From NCBI GenBank assembly GCA_964019695.1, contig OZ026518.1, forward strand, positions 85,307,950 through 85,371,949: 64,000 nucleotides of DNA, written 5' to 3'. The notes below the pieces were generated by a model. That model was not told the DNA's origin. It searched no databases and saw only the letters and a program-made list of their open reading frames with translations. The first letter of the stretch is position 1. Each line of letters begins with the position of its first letter. The position numbers were made by a program, and so were the translations under genes. Of the stretch, positions 1 through 10,720 are shown piece by piece. This stretch comes from Loripinus fragilis (lineage: Eukaryota; Mollusca; Bivalvia; Lucinida; Lucinidae).

Positions 1-720
1 TAGGCATGTGAGTCTGTTATGTGGTTTATTGAAAAACATCTTTATTTTTAGGGAGCACACACAATTTTGGTATTTTATTGCTTGGTAGGACCTACACAGC
101 GGCTTAAAGTTCTGACTTTGGCCAAAGTTTTCATCTAGTAGCTAAGGTTCATTCGCAAAGACTCGTGCTCGATAATGCAACCTGTAGCAATATCTCATAC
201 ATCTGTTCAAACACCTGTTCTGCTGACTCTTAAGACCTGTTATAATTATAATAAAAGTAAAGGAATGCTGTCATAAAAACAACATATTTTCAAAACCTAA
301 CCTATTGGTGGCTTTTAAAAAGCAGCCAACTTGTTTTCCAGTATGCAGCCCGAGAGAGTCAAATTTTGGCCAGTTTTGAATAAGATTTTAGATAGAGGTT
401 TGGTTGTAATTCTTGACTTAATAAACTGAAGAAAATAGTAAAAACTTGTTGGTAAATTCAAAAAGACAACGCGGACTACACAAACATAGAATCATCTACT
501 CTTACTCTGTTACAATAAACAGTAATTTTCCTCAATAGTAGCTGACTACTTTCTTAATAAGAGATTGTCCTAGCTTGCTCGCGCAAATCGTGCACATAAA
601 CAGAGCCAACATTAATATGACCTGATAGGTAAGAATTGATAATACAGTCTATACTTCACCATAATGCATTTGGAACTTGCAAAGTTATTCTTGTTGAAGA
701 GGTCTTCGTTAAAAGTGCTG
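1..720. other. No gene recognised
   Basis: AT-rich sequence with no recognisable coding segment, tRNA-like promoter or clear repeat structure. Any remaining P450 exons would have to be here or further left, but no I-helix, ExxR or haem-loop coding segment was recognised on the minus strand. Confidence 0.4.
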
Positions 721-724
721 ATAA

Positions 725-1700
725 TTTCGTCAATGCTTGCTGAATAGACAGTCCTTTCTCAGCCACAGATCTCTGCAAGTCATACTAGATGGAGTTAAGT
801 CAGACACAGCGGATGTCACATCAGGAGAGCCACAGGGAAAAGTTCTCAGACCACTTCTGTTTCTCTGCTTCATCAACGACCTACCAGCGTCAATACTGTC
901 TTCTGACACCAAGCTGTTTACCGATGCTGGCCTGCTCTTAAAGGTGATTGAGAACGACAATGACAGGGAGTTGCTCCAGAGAGACCTTTCAGCATTGGAA
1001 CTCTTGAAAGAAACATAATTGTTTCGTGCTGTGAATCTCAAATAAAAAGAAGCCTACTAACAAGACAGATTATCAGCTTCATGGCCACACGCTTGAATTG
1101 GTAGATACTAGTACCTTTGAGTGACCTTTACAGAAGATCTATCATGGGACAAGCACATTCAGAACACAATAAGCAAAGAGCTTTCTACGTAGAAATCTCC
1201 GAGATTGCACACTACCTGTAAAAGCCTCTACATACAATATAATAGTATGCCCTATATTGGAGTACGCATCACCTGTTTGGGTCCCTCACCAGCAAGGGAA
1301 GACCAAGCCTTGGAACAGGCTCAAAGGCGCATGGCTAGATATGTCTTCAACAATCACACAACAAAAACCCATGATGCGTCACAAAGATGCTTGACGACCT
1401 CGAATGGGAGCCACTTGAAGTAAGGAGACATAACAGGCTCAGTATGCTCTACAGAATGCAGCATGACTTGGTAGATATACCTGCCAACAGATACCTGAGC
1501 CCACTGAGTGACAGCCGCACCAGAGGGACATTCAAGTTTTTCAGGTGATAATCAACGACACAAACTACTCAAACTCCTTACCAAGGACAGCCAGAGAGTG
1601 GAACAACCTGCCTTCGAGAGTTATGTGTGCAGCCTCTGCAAGAATTCAGTTTTTCCCTCTGGATGTGACCTGCTTCATAACTGACATTAGAGAAGTCACT
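725..1700 (+). pseudogene. Decayed non-LTR retrotransposon reverse transcriptase, C-terminal part
   Basis: Three plus-strand segments in different frames together resemble the palm-to-C-terminus of a Jockey/CR1-type reverse transcriptase. The first (about 737-1018) has SHRSLQVILDG, then SGEPQGK where SGVPQGT is usual, then LLFLCFINDLPASI, then FTDA where the catalytic FADD should be. The second (about 1205-1423) carries the downstream LEQAQRRMARYVFN motif. The third (about 1545-1690) carries RTAREWNNLPSRV, the usual C-terminal R..W..LP signature. Stops and frameshifts separate the three parts, and the catalytic aspartates are damaged, so it is dead. No endonuclease domain or 3' tail was recognised. 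Family-level placement is from remembered motifs only. Confidence 0.8.
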
Positions 1701-1789
1701 ATACATAGTTTTAACCAGTTTTATCAACCTGTACATCGTCTTTGGGGCATGCTGAAGCCATCACACTACCTTGCCCCGCAGAGCTAATT

Positions 1790-2473
1790 ACGGTCTAGGA
1801 AGATCCCAGCTCTTTACCAGGAAGAAGAAAATTGTCATGCAACACAACTTTGTCGTCGAGCCCTTCATTTTATTACAATATATTTGAAGGCTGCAAAGAA
1901 ACCAGTGTAGATCATCATCAGCTGGCTATCCAGAAGCCAGGTGACAAGGATCACTGAAAAGAGAATTGACTGGATTGGACTATTAATTACATAAATTCAT
2001 AACTTAGTAACTCAACTGTTTCAATTAACTTTACATTACTCATTTTATCGAGAACGGACCAAATTGCCATATACGAGGGCAGATGAAGAAGTTTTGGGCC
2101 TCACCTAGAAAATATCAACAATTCTAAAATATTATACAAGGTTTTATAATTTTACCTATCAAATCTGATTTATCTGTTGTGTATCCTTAAAGGAATGTGA
2201 TATAATTTTGATATAGAATAGTTGTCGTGGTAGCGATACTATGTAATACTTACAAATTCACTCAGAAATCTAATATATTTGATAGAATGGAAAAAGAGCA
2301 ATCTTTCAACTATTCCACTGCAAAAAAAATATGTTGCTGATTTCAAGCAAGACATGGAAAACACTGACGAACTTGTCCATACCCAGAATGTTGGTCAACG
2401 CTGCATGAACTGATTCAACATTAATACTCATGATGATGTCAGTAAAATGTTGGACTGTAACATGTCTATCATT
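1790..2473. other. No gene recognised
   Basis: Sequence after the reverse transcriptase relic. Short open frames here show no family resemblance and no splice-flanked coding segment was found. Confidence 0.35.
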
Positions 2474-2712
2474 TGGGCCTCGTCGCGACAACACCTGTCT
2501 TCGGGGGGTTGCGAACATCAAAGGCGCAGACCAGCCTGCGCATCCGCGCAGACTGATCAGCGCCTTTGTTATTCGCTTAGTGAAAAGTATCATATTTAAA
2601 CTTGCTTCAGGCGAAATTTCAATATTCTAGCTAGTCTGTGTAGCTGAGGAGACTGGGTTGAGTCTCGCTTTGTCGGAAACCCCGAAGACAGGTTTTGTCG
2701 CGACGAGGCCCA
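2474..2712. mobile_element. MITE-like element with long terminal inverted repeats, family 1
   Basis: The left end TGGGCCTCGTCGCGACAA, followed by CACCTGTCTTCGGGG, is mirrored at the right end by CCCCGAAGACAGG and TTGTCGCGACGAGGCCCA, giving imperfect terminal inverted repeats of about 33 bp. ATTT lies just outside the GGGCC termini on both sides, a possible target duplication. The interior contains an imperfect palindrome around 2525-2565 (CAGACCAGCCTGCG / CGCAGACTGATCAG) that recurs in other elements of this window. It codes for nothing. A second, more decayed copy lies at 15760-15978. Confidence 0.8.
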
Positions 2713-3295
2713 TTTATTTCCCTGTAAAGAATGACCTCAATCTGATAGATCTTGGTTGTAGATTTTGGTCGATCGCACCATGGATCATCATCACTGATTC
2801 ATCAGCGACCCAATTAACTTGACTGTAATCAGCAACACATCTTTTAAGTATGGGATAGAAAGTGGTGTCCTCACCAAGTGTCCATTCGTGACGCTGGTAC
2901 AGAGGTCATAACTGCGGATTACTCCCTTTTTCAGGGGTCTTTTCACGACGGTAGGTAGAAACTATAACTTTTTCAAAAAAATATTAGGATATGTTAATCG
3001 AACATGAAAAGTAACCTGTCCTCTTCTAACTACCAAATCTTCAACTGAAACATAAACTTTGCTGAAATTGCCATACACTTCAACAGTTAAACCCAATCTA
3101 CCTTAAATTCCGTGGACTGTGCCTCGGTCTAAATTTGCTTTTGGGTAAAAACTCTCAGCAAAGACCAGTTGATGATACAAGGTCAGTTTCAGATGCATTT
3201 TCATTCATCACTGATTATGGATTTCACAATTAATAAACAAAAGTACAAACTTTCCTAGAAACAGCTTTCTTAGTGCATATCCGAACCTGAACAAC
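2713..3295. other. No gene recognised (expected downstream P450 intron)
   Basis: This lies immediately 3' of the second P450 exon on the minus strand, where later exons would be expected. No minus-strand segment resembling AGTETT, ExxR or FxxGxRxCxG was recognised, so it is read as intron. Confidence 0.4.
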
Positions 3296-3530
3296 ACTTA
3301 TTATAAGATTTTCAACAATGTGGTATATGCGACCAGCAAAGGCTCAGACCAGCCTGCGCATACGCACAGTCTGATCAGAGCCTTTGCTAGTCGCTTGAAT
3401 ATTCGTTGAATTTTAAGCTGCTGACCGAACAGCATTTGGAGTTTGTAAGCTTAAAAGGAGGCTACACAGGATCGTCTTAGTCAACTCTTGTCAAAATGCC
3501 ACATATTTGGAAATCACATGTCGTGGCTCA
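3296..3530. mobile_element. MITE-like element, family 2
   Basis: It contains GCAAAGGCTCAGACCAGCC, then TGCGCATACGCACAGTCTG, and ends with a sequence whose complement begins TGAGCCACGACATG followed by GATTTCCAAATATGTGG. The left end has the partner TTTCAACAATGTGG. The same element lies in the opposite orientation at 18092-18296, whose outer end (complement TGGGCCGCAATATGAGATTT) is better preserved. The interior shares the ACCAGCCTGCGCAT core with family 1. Confidence 0.7.
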
Positions 3531-3563
3531 ATTATGTTGAACAGATACATTTTTACAACTTAC

Positions 3564-4085
3564 TTGTGAATGTTGTTTCCCCTTTCTCCGATTCTTGCTC
3601 CTTCATTTCTTTGATGAACGCACTTGTGAAGTCTTCTATATTATTCTCATCATAATTCTGTAAATGCTCTTGTGCAAGCTCTCTGAGAAATTCATACACT
3701 TCGTTGACACTTTTGATAGTTTGTTTTATTTTGAATAAATCCCCTGGGAGCTTTTCTAGAGCAGGAATAAATGTAAGAATAGCAGAATGCCCAGCTCGTG
3801 AAAGATTTTCTTCTAGCCTTCTAAGCATTTCACCAAATCTTAAATCATCTTGCTTGAATGTTTTACCAAAGGAAATTCTGTTTATCACATTTGATACGCT
3901 GACAAGTAAGATCTGTTTAGGATCAAATGGATGATTTTCCATTGAATGGAAAGCATTGAGTAGGGATTTTACCTCGACCTGAATTTGATTTTCCATTATT
4001 GATTTACCAAGTCCAAACTGTCTTAGTGTATTTATGGCAAACTTGCGATGTTCCTTCCAAAGATCTCCGTCAGTATTCCCAATAC
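3564..4085 (-). CDS. Cytochrome P450, CYP2-like, exon 2 (174 codons)
   Basis: This 522 bp internal exon is bounded by a strong acceptor (complement tatattttcag, AG at 4087-4086) and a donor gtaagt at 3563. It enters and leaves in phase 1, so it joins exon 1 (9917-10280) through the split glycine codon G|GT, giving LGIGNTDGDLWKEHRKFAIN. The helix C motif WxxxR (WKEHR, residues 131-135 of the joined protein) contacts the haem propionate in P450s. FGLGKSIMENQIQ and DPKQILLVSVSNVINRISFG match the helix C-E region of animal CYP2 clan enzymes. It ends in the F-G to H region (DFTSAFIKEMKEQ). It covers roughly residues 122-296 of an expected 490-500. I-helix, ExxR and cysteine loop are absent. There are no stops, so the exon appears intact. 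Substrate cannot be inferred. Confidence 0.9.
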
Positions 4086-4393
4086 CTGAAAATATATATT
4101 GGAGCAGGCCTATATACATATGGGTAATTAAAAATCAAATGTCTTATTTCTCAACCAAAACGTATGTTGTGGGTACTCAAGACAGTCTCAATCAGAGGGT
4201 CCTTTTGCGCACCTAAAACATATGTCAAAACTGAATGATAAGAAACTATTTTCAATTTCCAGCTCAAATTGTTTGAGAATGTGCAGTTGTGTTGTTTTGG
4301 TGTATTTTGATGTAAGCTATACACTTGTTTCTATAAATAATAGTAATCAAAGGACATAGTCCGTTTGAAATTTTAGTTTTGGCATTTTATCTA

Positions 4394-4600
4394 CTTGTTT
4401 TTGTTTTGTTTTATTTGATTCTTTACGTCCACTCAACAATCTTTCAGTTATGCGGGACGGTTCTTCCTGGGTTTAACCAGTACTAAGCTAGGATAAATGT
4501 GTCTTGCTCAAGGACCACAACGCAGTGACGCAGGTGAGGCTCGAACCCGCTACCCTTCGGTCTCGAGTCAAGCACTCTACCACTGAGCCACTGCGCTCCC
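4394..4600 (-). mobile_element. tRNA-derived SINE, complete copy
   Basis: Read on the minus strand the head begins GGGAGCGCAG. It carries a pol III A box TGGCTCAGTGGTAGAG (4590-4575) and a B box GGTTCGAGCC (4547-4538) at tRNA-like spacing. The body follows with CTTGAGCAAGACACATTTAT and then a conserved segment GATTGTTGAGTGGACGTAAA. The tail is an A-rich TAAAACAAAACAAAAAC. Two worse copies of the same family in the same orientation are at 13651-13891 and 16189-16372. The head is too degenerate in its stems to be a working tRNA. Confidence 0.88.
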
Positions 4601-4819
4601 ATATCTACTGGTCATCTGATTGTTTGCTTTAAAGGTGTTAAAGATGATTTTTGTTTGAATTAATAGTTGATAAATCATTATGTAGTGAATATGTGTTAAT
4701 AGATGTGTGCAAGGTAGCTTGAGGTGTACAAAATTGTGTATGAACGTATTTGAGATTCAAACAATTATAAAGTTCGTCCCTTTAAAATCTAGACGAATTT
4801 GTTGAAATTATTGAACAAC

Positions 4820-5160
4820 CAATTCGAGCATCACTTTCGGTCTATGCTTGTAGCCAGGAGTCCCGAGTTCGATTCCCGGCTCTCCCAGTCTGCCAGATGA
4901 GACTAAAGCTGTGGCAAAATCTGAAACGCTTTTAAACCAGAACCACTGCCGGTTGAGCCTTCGGATGCTCCCAAACATAAAACCACAAAAACCATAAACT
5001 CACCCGACCCAGTACTGGTTACAGCCAAGAAATAGCCACAAACATTAACAACGGTCTATATTCGTCTTATTGACGTTTGAAGCGATTTGATAGTCAGGGT
5101 ATGTACTGTTCTCAGAGCTTTGCGCTCTGTGTTGCATGAATGAATGATAAATAAGACAAA
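4820..5160 (+). repeat. Possible tRNA-derived SINE fragment
   Basis: GAGTTCGATTCCCGGCTCTC at 4865-4884 resembles a B box with its flanking T-stem and acceptor strand. No convincing A box lies upstream, so the 5' end would be missing or decayed. The sequence after it (to about 5160) is unlike the other SINEs in the window. Confidence 0.35.
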
Positions 5161-5169
5161 CTCTTATAA

Positions 5170-5500
5170 GTTTGACGTGTAACGACTCATACAAGTGCTC
5201 GTAGAGTTTCCAGCATGCTAGGCTCGATGGAAACGCTATTCCCCTAACCTGGTACTTATCTATTGTTTTAGAGAGTCTGAATGCTCGTAGAGTTGCCAGC
5301 GTGCTAGCCTGGAAACATATGAGGATTTGGAAACGCTATATATAAGCTGAAGAGATGCTGAAGCACATACGGGTTAATGCTTCATAATGTATATACTTAG
5401 AGCATAGGGATTGTTCGATGCTACTAGAATTTTCAGGTGGGCGGAAAACATATGGGTTTGGAAACGCTATACCTCTAAACTTGGATCTGAGCTATCGTCT
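5170..5500 (+). repeat. Imperfect local repeats containing TGGAAACGCTAT
   Basis: The 12-mer TGGAAACGCTAT occurs at 5228 and 5328, and as TTGGAAACGCTAT around 5458. The first two are preceded by GCTCGTAGAGTT(T/G)CCAGC. The units are uneven in length, so this is a decayed tandem or a product of local duplication. Confidence 0.45.
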
Positions 5501-5545
5501 CAGAGAAACTGACGCTCATACGAGTTGATGCTTCATAAGGTTATC

Positions 5546-5868
5546 ATGGGCGGATCCAGAGGGGGAGGGGGACAGGGGGTCCAGACCCCCCCACCTGAAA
5601 AATCACAAAAATCTAGGGTTTCTTATCAATACTGGTCCAGATCCCCTGAAAATAATCACAAAGCTTCCAAGCCAGCATTCGAATGTTGGGCCATCATCGG
5701 CCCGCCAGCGAAACGCCATTTGCCAGCCAGCGAAACGCCATTTAAATGGCGTTTCGCTTGCGGCCCGATAATGGCCGATTTATTGTGGTATTTGGATCCT
5801 CTCTCCCCTCATCAACTAAAAAAAACAAATTTAGACCCCCTCTGACAAAATTTTCTGGATCCGCGCAT
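5546..5868. mobile_element. GGATCC-ended inverted-repeat element, copy 1
   Basis: The ends are ATGGGCGGATCCAG and CTGGATCCGCGCAT, near-perfect inverted repeats. Next to them are purine-rich and pyrimidine-rich blocks (GGGGGTCCAGACCCCCCC on the left, TTTAGACCCCCTCTG on the right). Within it, GCCAGCGAAACGCCATTT is repeated and then inverted (5704-5760). Related copies are at 17872-18096 and 29807-30097, with fragments at 13300-13430 and 14636-14740. Confidence 0.7.
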
Positions 5869-5869
5869 G

Positions 5870-7190
5870 GTTAAATGCTTGGCGCGCAAAGCTTATTTAA
5901 TTGCTCAGGGATACAACTCAGCTACGTTCTTAGCACTGAGGCTTGTATGTGTTCAAACCTGGGTTTGAAACGATCATCAAGTTAGGGTTAGTTTTAGAAA
6001 TGCTCCGCGCTATTGTAAAGTTGAGGCGCCTCCGGCCACCTTGCTGGCTTGGGACCAGATGTAGATACATTTGTATATGGCTGATTACTGTTTTGTTGGG
6101 TCCCATGATGAGAATTTATGTTGACCATTTGTGAGCAGATAGTTATGTTATGAGTGTTTTTTTCTGTACACATTACTGACGAATTGTGGTTAAATCATAG
6201 GTTCATACAGGGTCTTTCTGTAAAGGCTTAAGAATCTTTACCATATGTTCAAAAACTGTTGTAGGCCAGTGTGTATTGACCATACCTTCTAATAATTGTT
6301 GGTTCCTGGTTTACAAATTGTCAAGTGGTCAGTAATGGAAAAGCAGGCAGCCAGTTTCTATAAGTGGTTACCTGTATTTACTTTACTGGCCACCTGTAGA
6401 CTGGGAACCAGCCATAAATCTAGATATGTCACTTCACTCACAGAAAAGTCGAACACAAAGTGTTAATTTACAATTTATCATTAATGTCAAATTGTACTTA
6501 ATAATACTTTTGAATTACCATCTCGTCTTGACCACCATATGCTGAATCACACAGTCTAAACATTTAGCATCATTTTAACTTTATATGTGTATCTATTATA
6601 TTGCAACATGTACCTAATTTGTACATTTTTGGAGCTCTAACGCTCATACCAACTATCGATGTGATTAACTGTAGAAATGCACAATGTATCTTTTTGAAAA
6701 TTTAATTGGTTTGAAGCTGAAAGGCTATTTTATGAACTGGGTGTTTTTTTAACTTCATTAATAATTAATTATTATTTCAATTCCGAAAAATTCACTTTTA
6801 AATAGGTGCATTATTTCCATCTTACAATGTCTGCAACTATGGTACTTTACCTACAAGATAATTCTTATTATCAGCAAAATTAATACAGTGTTTCCTGTCC
6901 CTTTCTATAGAGAGTCCCTGGTTCATAGTACATATGCTCAGCTTTGGCTGTGCAGCTGACGACATTGTCACTTCAGAGCACGCCCATTTTAAACATCGTT
7001 CTGGTTTCATAGGGCTCTAACGACAAGGTTGTAGCTAGACCACACCCCAGGGGGAGGGGGTACTCTCATTTTTTCTTAATGCGTAGGCTTGGGCCCAGCA
7101 TTTACTGTTTACCCCAACAAACTATCAGGGATATCAAGCACCTCACTTTCTTTTAATTTTTGCAACCCCCAAAAATTCCGGATTCTGTAT
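5870..7190. other. Intronic sequence, nothing recognised
   Basis: Low-complexity-free AT-rich intron sequence. No coding segment, SINE head or clear inverted repeat was found on either strand. Confidence 0.35.
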
Positions 7191-7205
7191 ACATGTATAT
7201 ATTAT

Positions 7206-7793
7206 ACAGTTATTTCATGCCTGTTTGTAGTATAGTCTAAACTATTACAGCGAGGTGTCTTGGACGACTCGATGCAATAGCGCATCAGGTCGTCCACGGT
7301 ACCGAGTGGTAATAGTCTGACTATACTACAAACAGGCATGAAATAACTGTTTTATTACTCAACCCTTTTGGTGAATACTTAGCAGCATTTCTTGAATGGA
7401 GTTGCTGTAGACGATGCGGTTTTGTTGCAAGACTGAAAAATTCACCAAATCTGATCACATTTGGTCTCAAAATGTTCCGCTCGTTCAAACTAAGAAAACA
7501 AGTAACCACACTTTATGTTTCTGACCATAAACAACGAAGTTATTAGAGTTTAAAGTTGCCAAAGCATTGCCCATTTTCACCTTAGTTGCACAACGTCTCC
7601 TTTCATAAACGAACCGTACGCGCATAGTTGTCAGGCATTTCGATAAGCGCCTGTGTGTTTTAACAGCAAAGCGGAAAACCAGGCCATGGTATAGTGCCAG
7701 TCAATAGTCAAAAATATTGACTGGTCAATAGTTCAGTGACTCATGACATAGCAAAAAATAGACACTCCGTATATAGACGGTTGAGTAATAAAC
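7206..7793. mobile_element. Hairpin-plus-tail element, copy 1
   Basis: 7206-7350 is a near-complete hairpin. The outer arms are ACAGTTATTTCATGCCTGTT and its complement, and the stem continues inward through ACTATTAC and GGACGAC to a loop around ATGCAATAGCGCAT. The 440 bp non-coding tail is itself bounded by short inverted repeats, TTTATTACTCAACC at 7350 and GGTTGAGTAATAAA ending at 7792. A clearly homologous element with a diverged hairpin lies at 41686-42295, with shared tail stretches such as GACGATGYGGTTTT and CATGACATAGCAAAAAATA. Confidence 0.75.
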
Positions 7794-8490
7794 CAAATCA
7801 GTTCATACATGTATACAGAAAATGCATGGATTTTACGAATAGCAACAGTGCATATTCCAGCTGGTTAATCGCCGTGGGAGTGCAGCAAAGACTTTGATGA
7901 GCATGTACAGATACACAGTCCCACACTGAGACTTCACTTAAAAACTCTTAAAGACATATGCGGATACTTCCCCTGAGCACCATTTTTGCATCGGATAACT
8001 CAGAAATATTTACCTCCCCTGTTTTTCGACCGTTTAAGAATTCGGATCAATACAGTGTTCAAAAACTCTTATGTCAGATCAATTCTCCAACATTTTTAAA
8101 AGTAGGTAAGAAATGTCCGAAATAAATGCAAAAGCAGACAGACAGGTCACAAGCTAGACTGGAAACCGCCCAAACAGTTGAAATGTGCCTATACTCAGTC
8201 AATACCTCATACTAACAAGAAATTATCCTCTCTAATAGCACTTTAACTCTTTCAAACTGTTACAGTTTTAGCTTTCATTGGGGTATTAGAGAAGAGAAAA
8301 TGTATATATCTATAATATAATAGTATAATAAGGATAAAACTTAACTGAAACGACTGCACAAGTCTAGTCACAAGCGAAAGTAAGCAAAGCACATAATTTC
8401 AAAGTTTATGCATGGTAGCAAATAGGATAGTGGTCGAATTTTGGATTACCTACTCTTCTTGTATGATTATTTCGAGCTGCGACCGACCTG

Positions 8491-8650
8491 GCCTGCTGGC
8501 CTAGTGGCTAGCGTGTCAGACTATGAACCCAGAGGAAGAGGATTGATTCTCGGATGGGCACATATTTTTCAGGGTTTTTTCTTCCCTTTTTAGCGTTTTA
8601 ATTCTGAATTACTTCATACTAGTAAAATGAAATAATAAAAACGACATAAA
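8491..8650 (+). mobile_element. tRNA-derived SINE head, second family
   Basis: TGGCCTAGTGG at 8497-8507 fits a pol III A box and GGATTGATTCTCGG at 8540-8553 fits a B box, with 33 bp between them. What follows (CAGGGTTTTTTCTTCCC, then AT-rich sequence ending near AATAATAAAAACG) is unlike the family at 4394. The T-stem pairs badly, so a working tRNA is unlikely. Confidence 0.65.
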
Positions 8651-9009
8651 ATGTCATTCCTGACTGGTTTATGTTGAATTATGCATACAATCTGTGGGGT
8701 GGGGTTAAAGAAAACTAGCACAGATTGTCAATTAATGAATTAAAAAGGATATGTCACCGTGCTCATTTTTTCACAATCTCACGTGCAAGTTTTCAGTATT
8801 TGAGTTACATATTTCTGCAAGACAACTCCTAACAATCAGTCTGAGTCCCAAATAAAATGGCCACCTGAAAACAATGCAAGTACACTAAGCCTATTGTCCA
8901 GCAATGTTCAAGTAATAACAAATATTAATTTCAAAGAAAACAGATCACCCTTTGATCTTAGTCTGCTAAAAGCTATCTTAATCATACGGCATTTGCTATG
9001 TAGACAGTA

Positions 9010-9395
9010 TTCAACTAACTGTACAGTATAATCTCAATTAACTGTACAGAACACTCAAATACTATATACATGTATGTGCTAAACAGACTATATGCACCTG
9101 ATTGCATAGTATATTTGCAACTAACAGTAAAACATTATCACACTCAGATCATGTAGGTTATTTGGGCTATTTGCAACTGACTGTACAGTACATTCGCAAT
9201 CAACAGTACATCATCTTGCTATAAACTGTACAATACACAAGCAATCAACTGTACATCGAACATGCAATAAAATGTACAGTACACTAGTAATCAACTGTAC
9301 ACCATGATTGCTATAAACGGTACATACAATCGCAATTAACTGTACACAATAATCGCAATCAACTGTACAAAATAATCGCAATCAACTGTGCACAA
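9010..9395. repeat. Minisatellite with an ACTGTACA core
   Basis: About a dozen imperfect units of 22-30 bp repeat AATCGCAATCAACTGTACAC or close variants. Cores ACTGTACA occur at about 9018, 9043, 9179, 9226, 9248, 9294, 9340 and 9364. Unit identity is highest at the right end (9330-9390), where three consecutive units are almost the same. Confidence 0.8.
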
Positions 9396-9719
9396 TGTAA
9401 ACCTTGAATACAGTACTTGAAATACCAGCTATAAGTAAATCATAACATATGCGGACCCTGCAATTAATAATTTACACGTTTTTGAACGATATGTGCCCTG
9501 CACTCACCATTGACTTTTAATAAGCTAGCAAATGCCCCATTTTCCATAATATTTTCAAATTCATGATATTTCAAAGGCGCCAAAAGGCGCTATTATGGAG
9601 TAATGAAACCATTTGAAATGCATGCAGCTGCTCTAATTTGCTGTTATGTACAAACTTAAAGAAAATAATCGATACTTTATATTTCTCATCACCATCATGA
9701 GTCATGGGCTGGTTCCATG

Positions 9720-9815
9720 TAACTCTTTGTCTGCTCATAACCTTTGCAAACAGTTTGCACCCAGATCAGGCCCGAAACGTCGGGCCTGATCTGGATCCAA
9801 ATTATTTGACACACG
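9720..9815. repeat. Palindromic repeat fragment next to the P450 donor site
   Basis: GATCAGGCCCGAAACGTCGG continues to GCCTGATC, giving a near-perfect 27 bp palindrome centred near 9781. It is flanked by AACAGTTTGCACCCA and TGGATCCAAATTATT. The layout (direct text GGATCCAGATCAG, hairpin, CTGATCTGGGT, AAACTGTTTGC) matches the weaker copies at 15045-15185 and 31150-31270. Confidence 0.6.
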
Positions 9816-9916
9816 ATGGTATTCCTGAAAGATTTTTTCGAAAAAAAAAATAATTTTGAAGAAAAAAAAATAGCAGACGACAAAAAGCATGGTGTACTCA
9901 TCATTAGAGTGCTTAC

Positions 9917-10280
9917 CGAGACCTTTGGAGAGTTTCTTGATGATGTCCCCTTTAGGCCTATTTGAAAACACATCTGCATTCTTAACAAAGGCTTCTTTGA
10001 TTCTCTCATACCCTGCTATCACAATCACCAGTTTGTTACCCAAGTACAGGCTGTATATGTCCCCATACATTTTTCTATAGCTGCGAAGAAATTTCCTCAT
10101 ATCTGGCTCCACTGCGTACAAATTGCCGACGACGGGCAGGCGGAACGTTGGTCCAGGGGGTATACCGTCGGCTCTACTGACGATCACATGCCGCAACAGA
10201 ATATACAGAGAAATAATTAAGATTCCAAGTAAAACCGTTATATCCGTAGAATTTTTAAACATATAGGTCATAAACTCCAT
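9917..10280 (-). CDS. Cytochrome P450, CYP2-like, exon 1 (start codon to residue 121)
   Basis: The ATG at 10280-10278 sits in AAAATGG (A at -3, G at +4), and TATATAG lies about 10 bp upstream, although that is close for a TATA box. Residues 13-30 (DITVLLGILIISLYILLR) form the ER signal-anchor. They are followed by the proline-rich hinge GIPPGPTFRLPVVGN (39-53), which orients microsomal P450s on the membrane. YGDIYSLYLGNKLVIVIAGY (72-91) matches the beta-1 sheet and VFSNRPKGDIIKKLSKGLG the B-B' region. The exon ends at 9917 with donor GTAAGC and leaves one base of a glycine codon, completed by exon 2 at 4085. No disabling changes are seen. The enzyme is expected to be an ER haem monooxygenase. 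Reading past the donor gives only a poly-Phe tract, supporting this boundary. Confidence 0.92.
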
Positions 10281-10720
10281 TTTGAAGCTATATAGCGATT
10301 TTGGTACACACGAACTTTTGTAATTATGCGGTTAATGCGCTATGTGCAAAACGGTCCTTCCAACATATGTTAAATACTGACTCACTACGACAAATCGATG
10401 CTAAATCGAGTGCTAAATACAGAACGTAGGTCCAAATTCGAGCTACATGAAGGTTCCTTATCTATTTTTATTTGTAACGGCAATAAATGCATTTACGTTT
10501 ATGGCTAAAAATGATATAGCAGGGTAATGCATTCTGATCTTACACATCATGAAAGGTCCCTTCTTACATGATCTCTTATCAACTTATGCAATCATCATGT
10601 TTTTTCTCCTCCAGTTTTAATATGTGGAGAATCGATAGGAAATGTGCGAAACCTGATACGACTGCTCGAAGAGGAGTAGTCTTATCAGCGTCCACACTGT
10701 TAGCATGCGTTAGAAATCGT

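Larger units (their letters stand above)
4086..9916 (-). other. Intron 1 of the CYP2-like gene (5.8 kb)
   Basis: The donor is G|GTAAGC at 9916-9915 and the acceptor TTTTCAG ends at 4086. Both flanking exons are in phase 1, and an intron of that phase after the KGLG region is usual for CYP2 genes. The intron is filled with a SINE at 4394-4600, a GGATCC element at 5546-5868, a hairpin-plus-tail element at 7206-7793, a second SINE at 8491-8650, a minisatellite at 9010-9395 and a palindromic fragment near 9780. The stretches 5870-7190 and 7800-8480 hold nothing recognised. Confidence 0.8.

Noticed and set aside
4538..4600. Free-standing tRNA gene
   Set aside because: A and B boxes are present, but the stems are poor and the SINE body and A-rich tail follow directly. 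Two sister copies confirm a SINE.
9010..9395. CRISPR-like array
   Set aside because: Units are imperfect head-to-tail minisatellite repeats without unique spacers, and the genome is eukaryotic.
9735..9916. Continuation of the P450 frame past residue 121
   Set aside because: It runs through a clear GTAAGC donor into a poly-Phe stretch and a palindromic repeat. The in-phase exon 2 at 4085 gives the proper protein.
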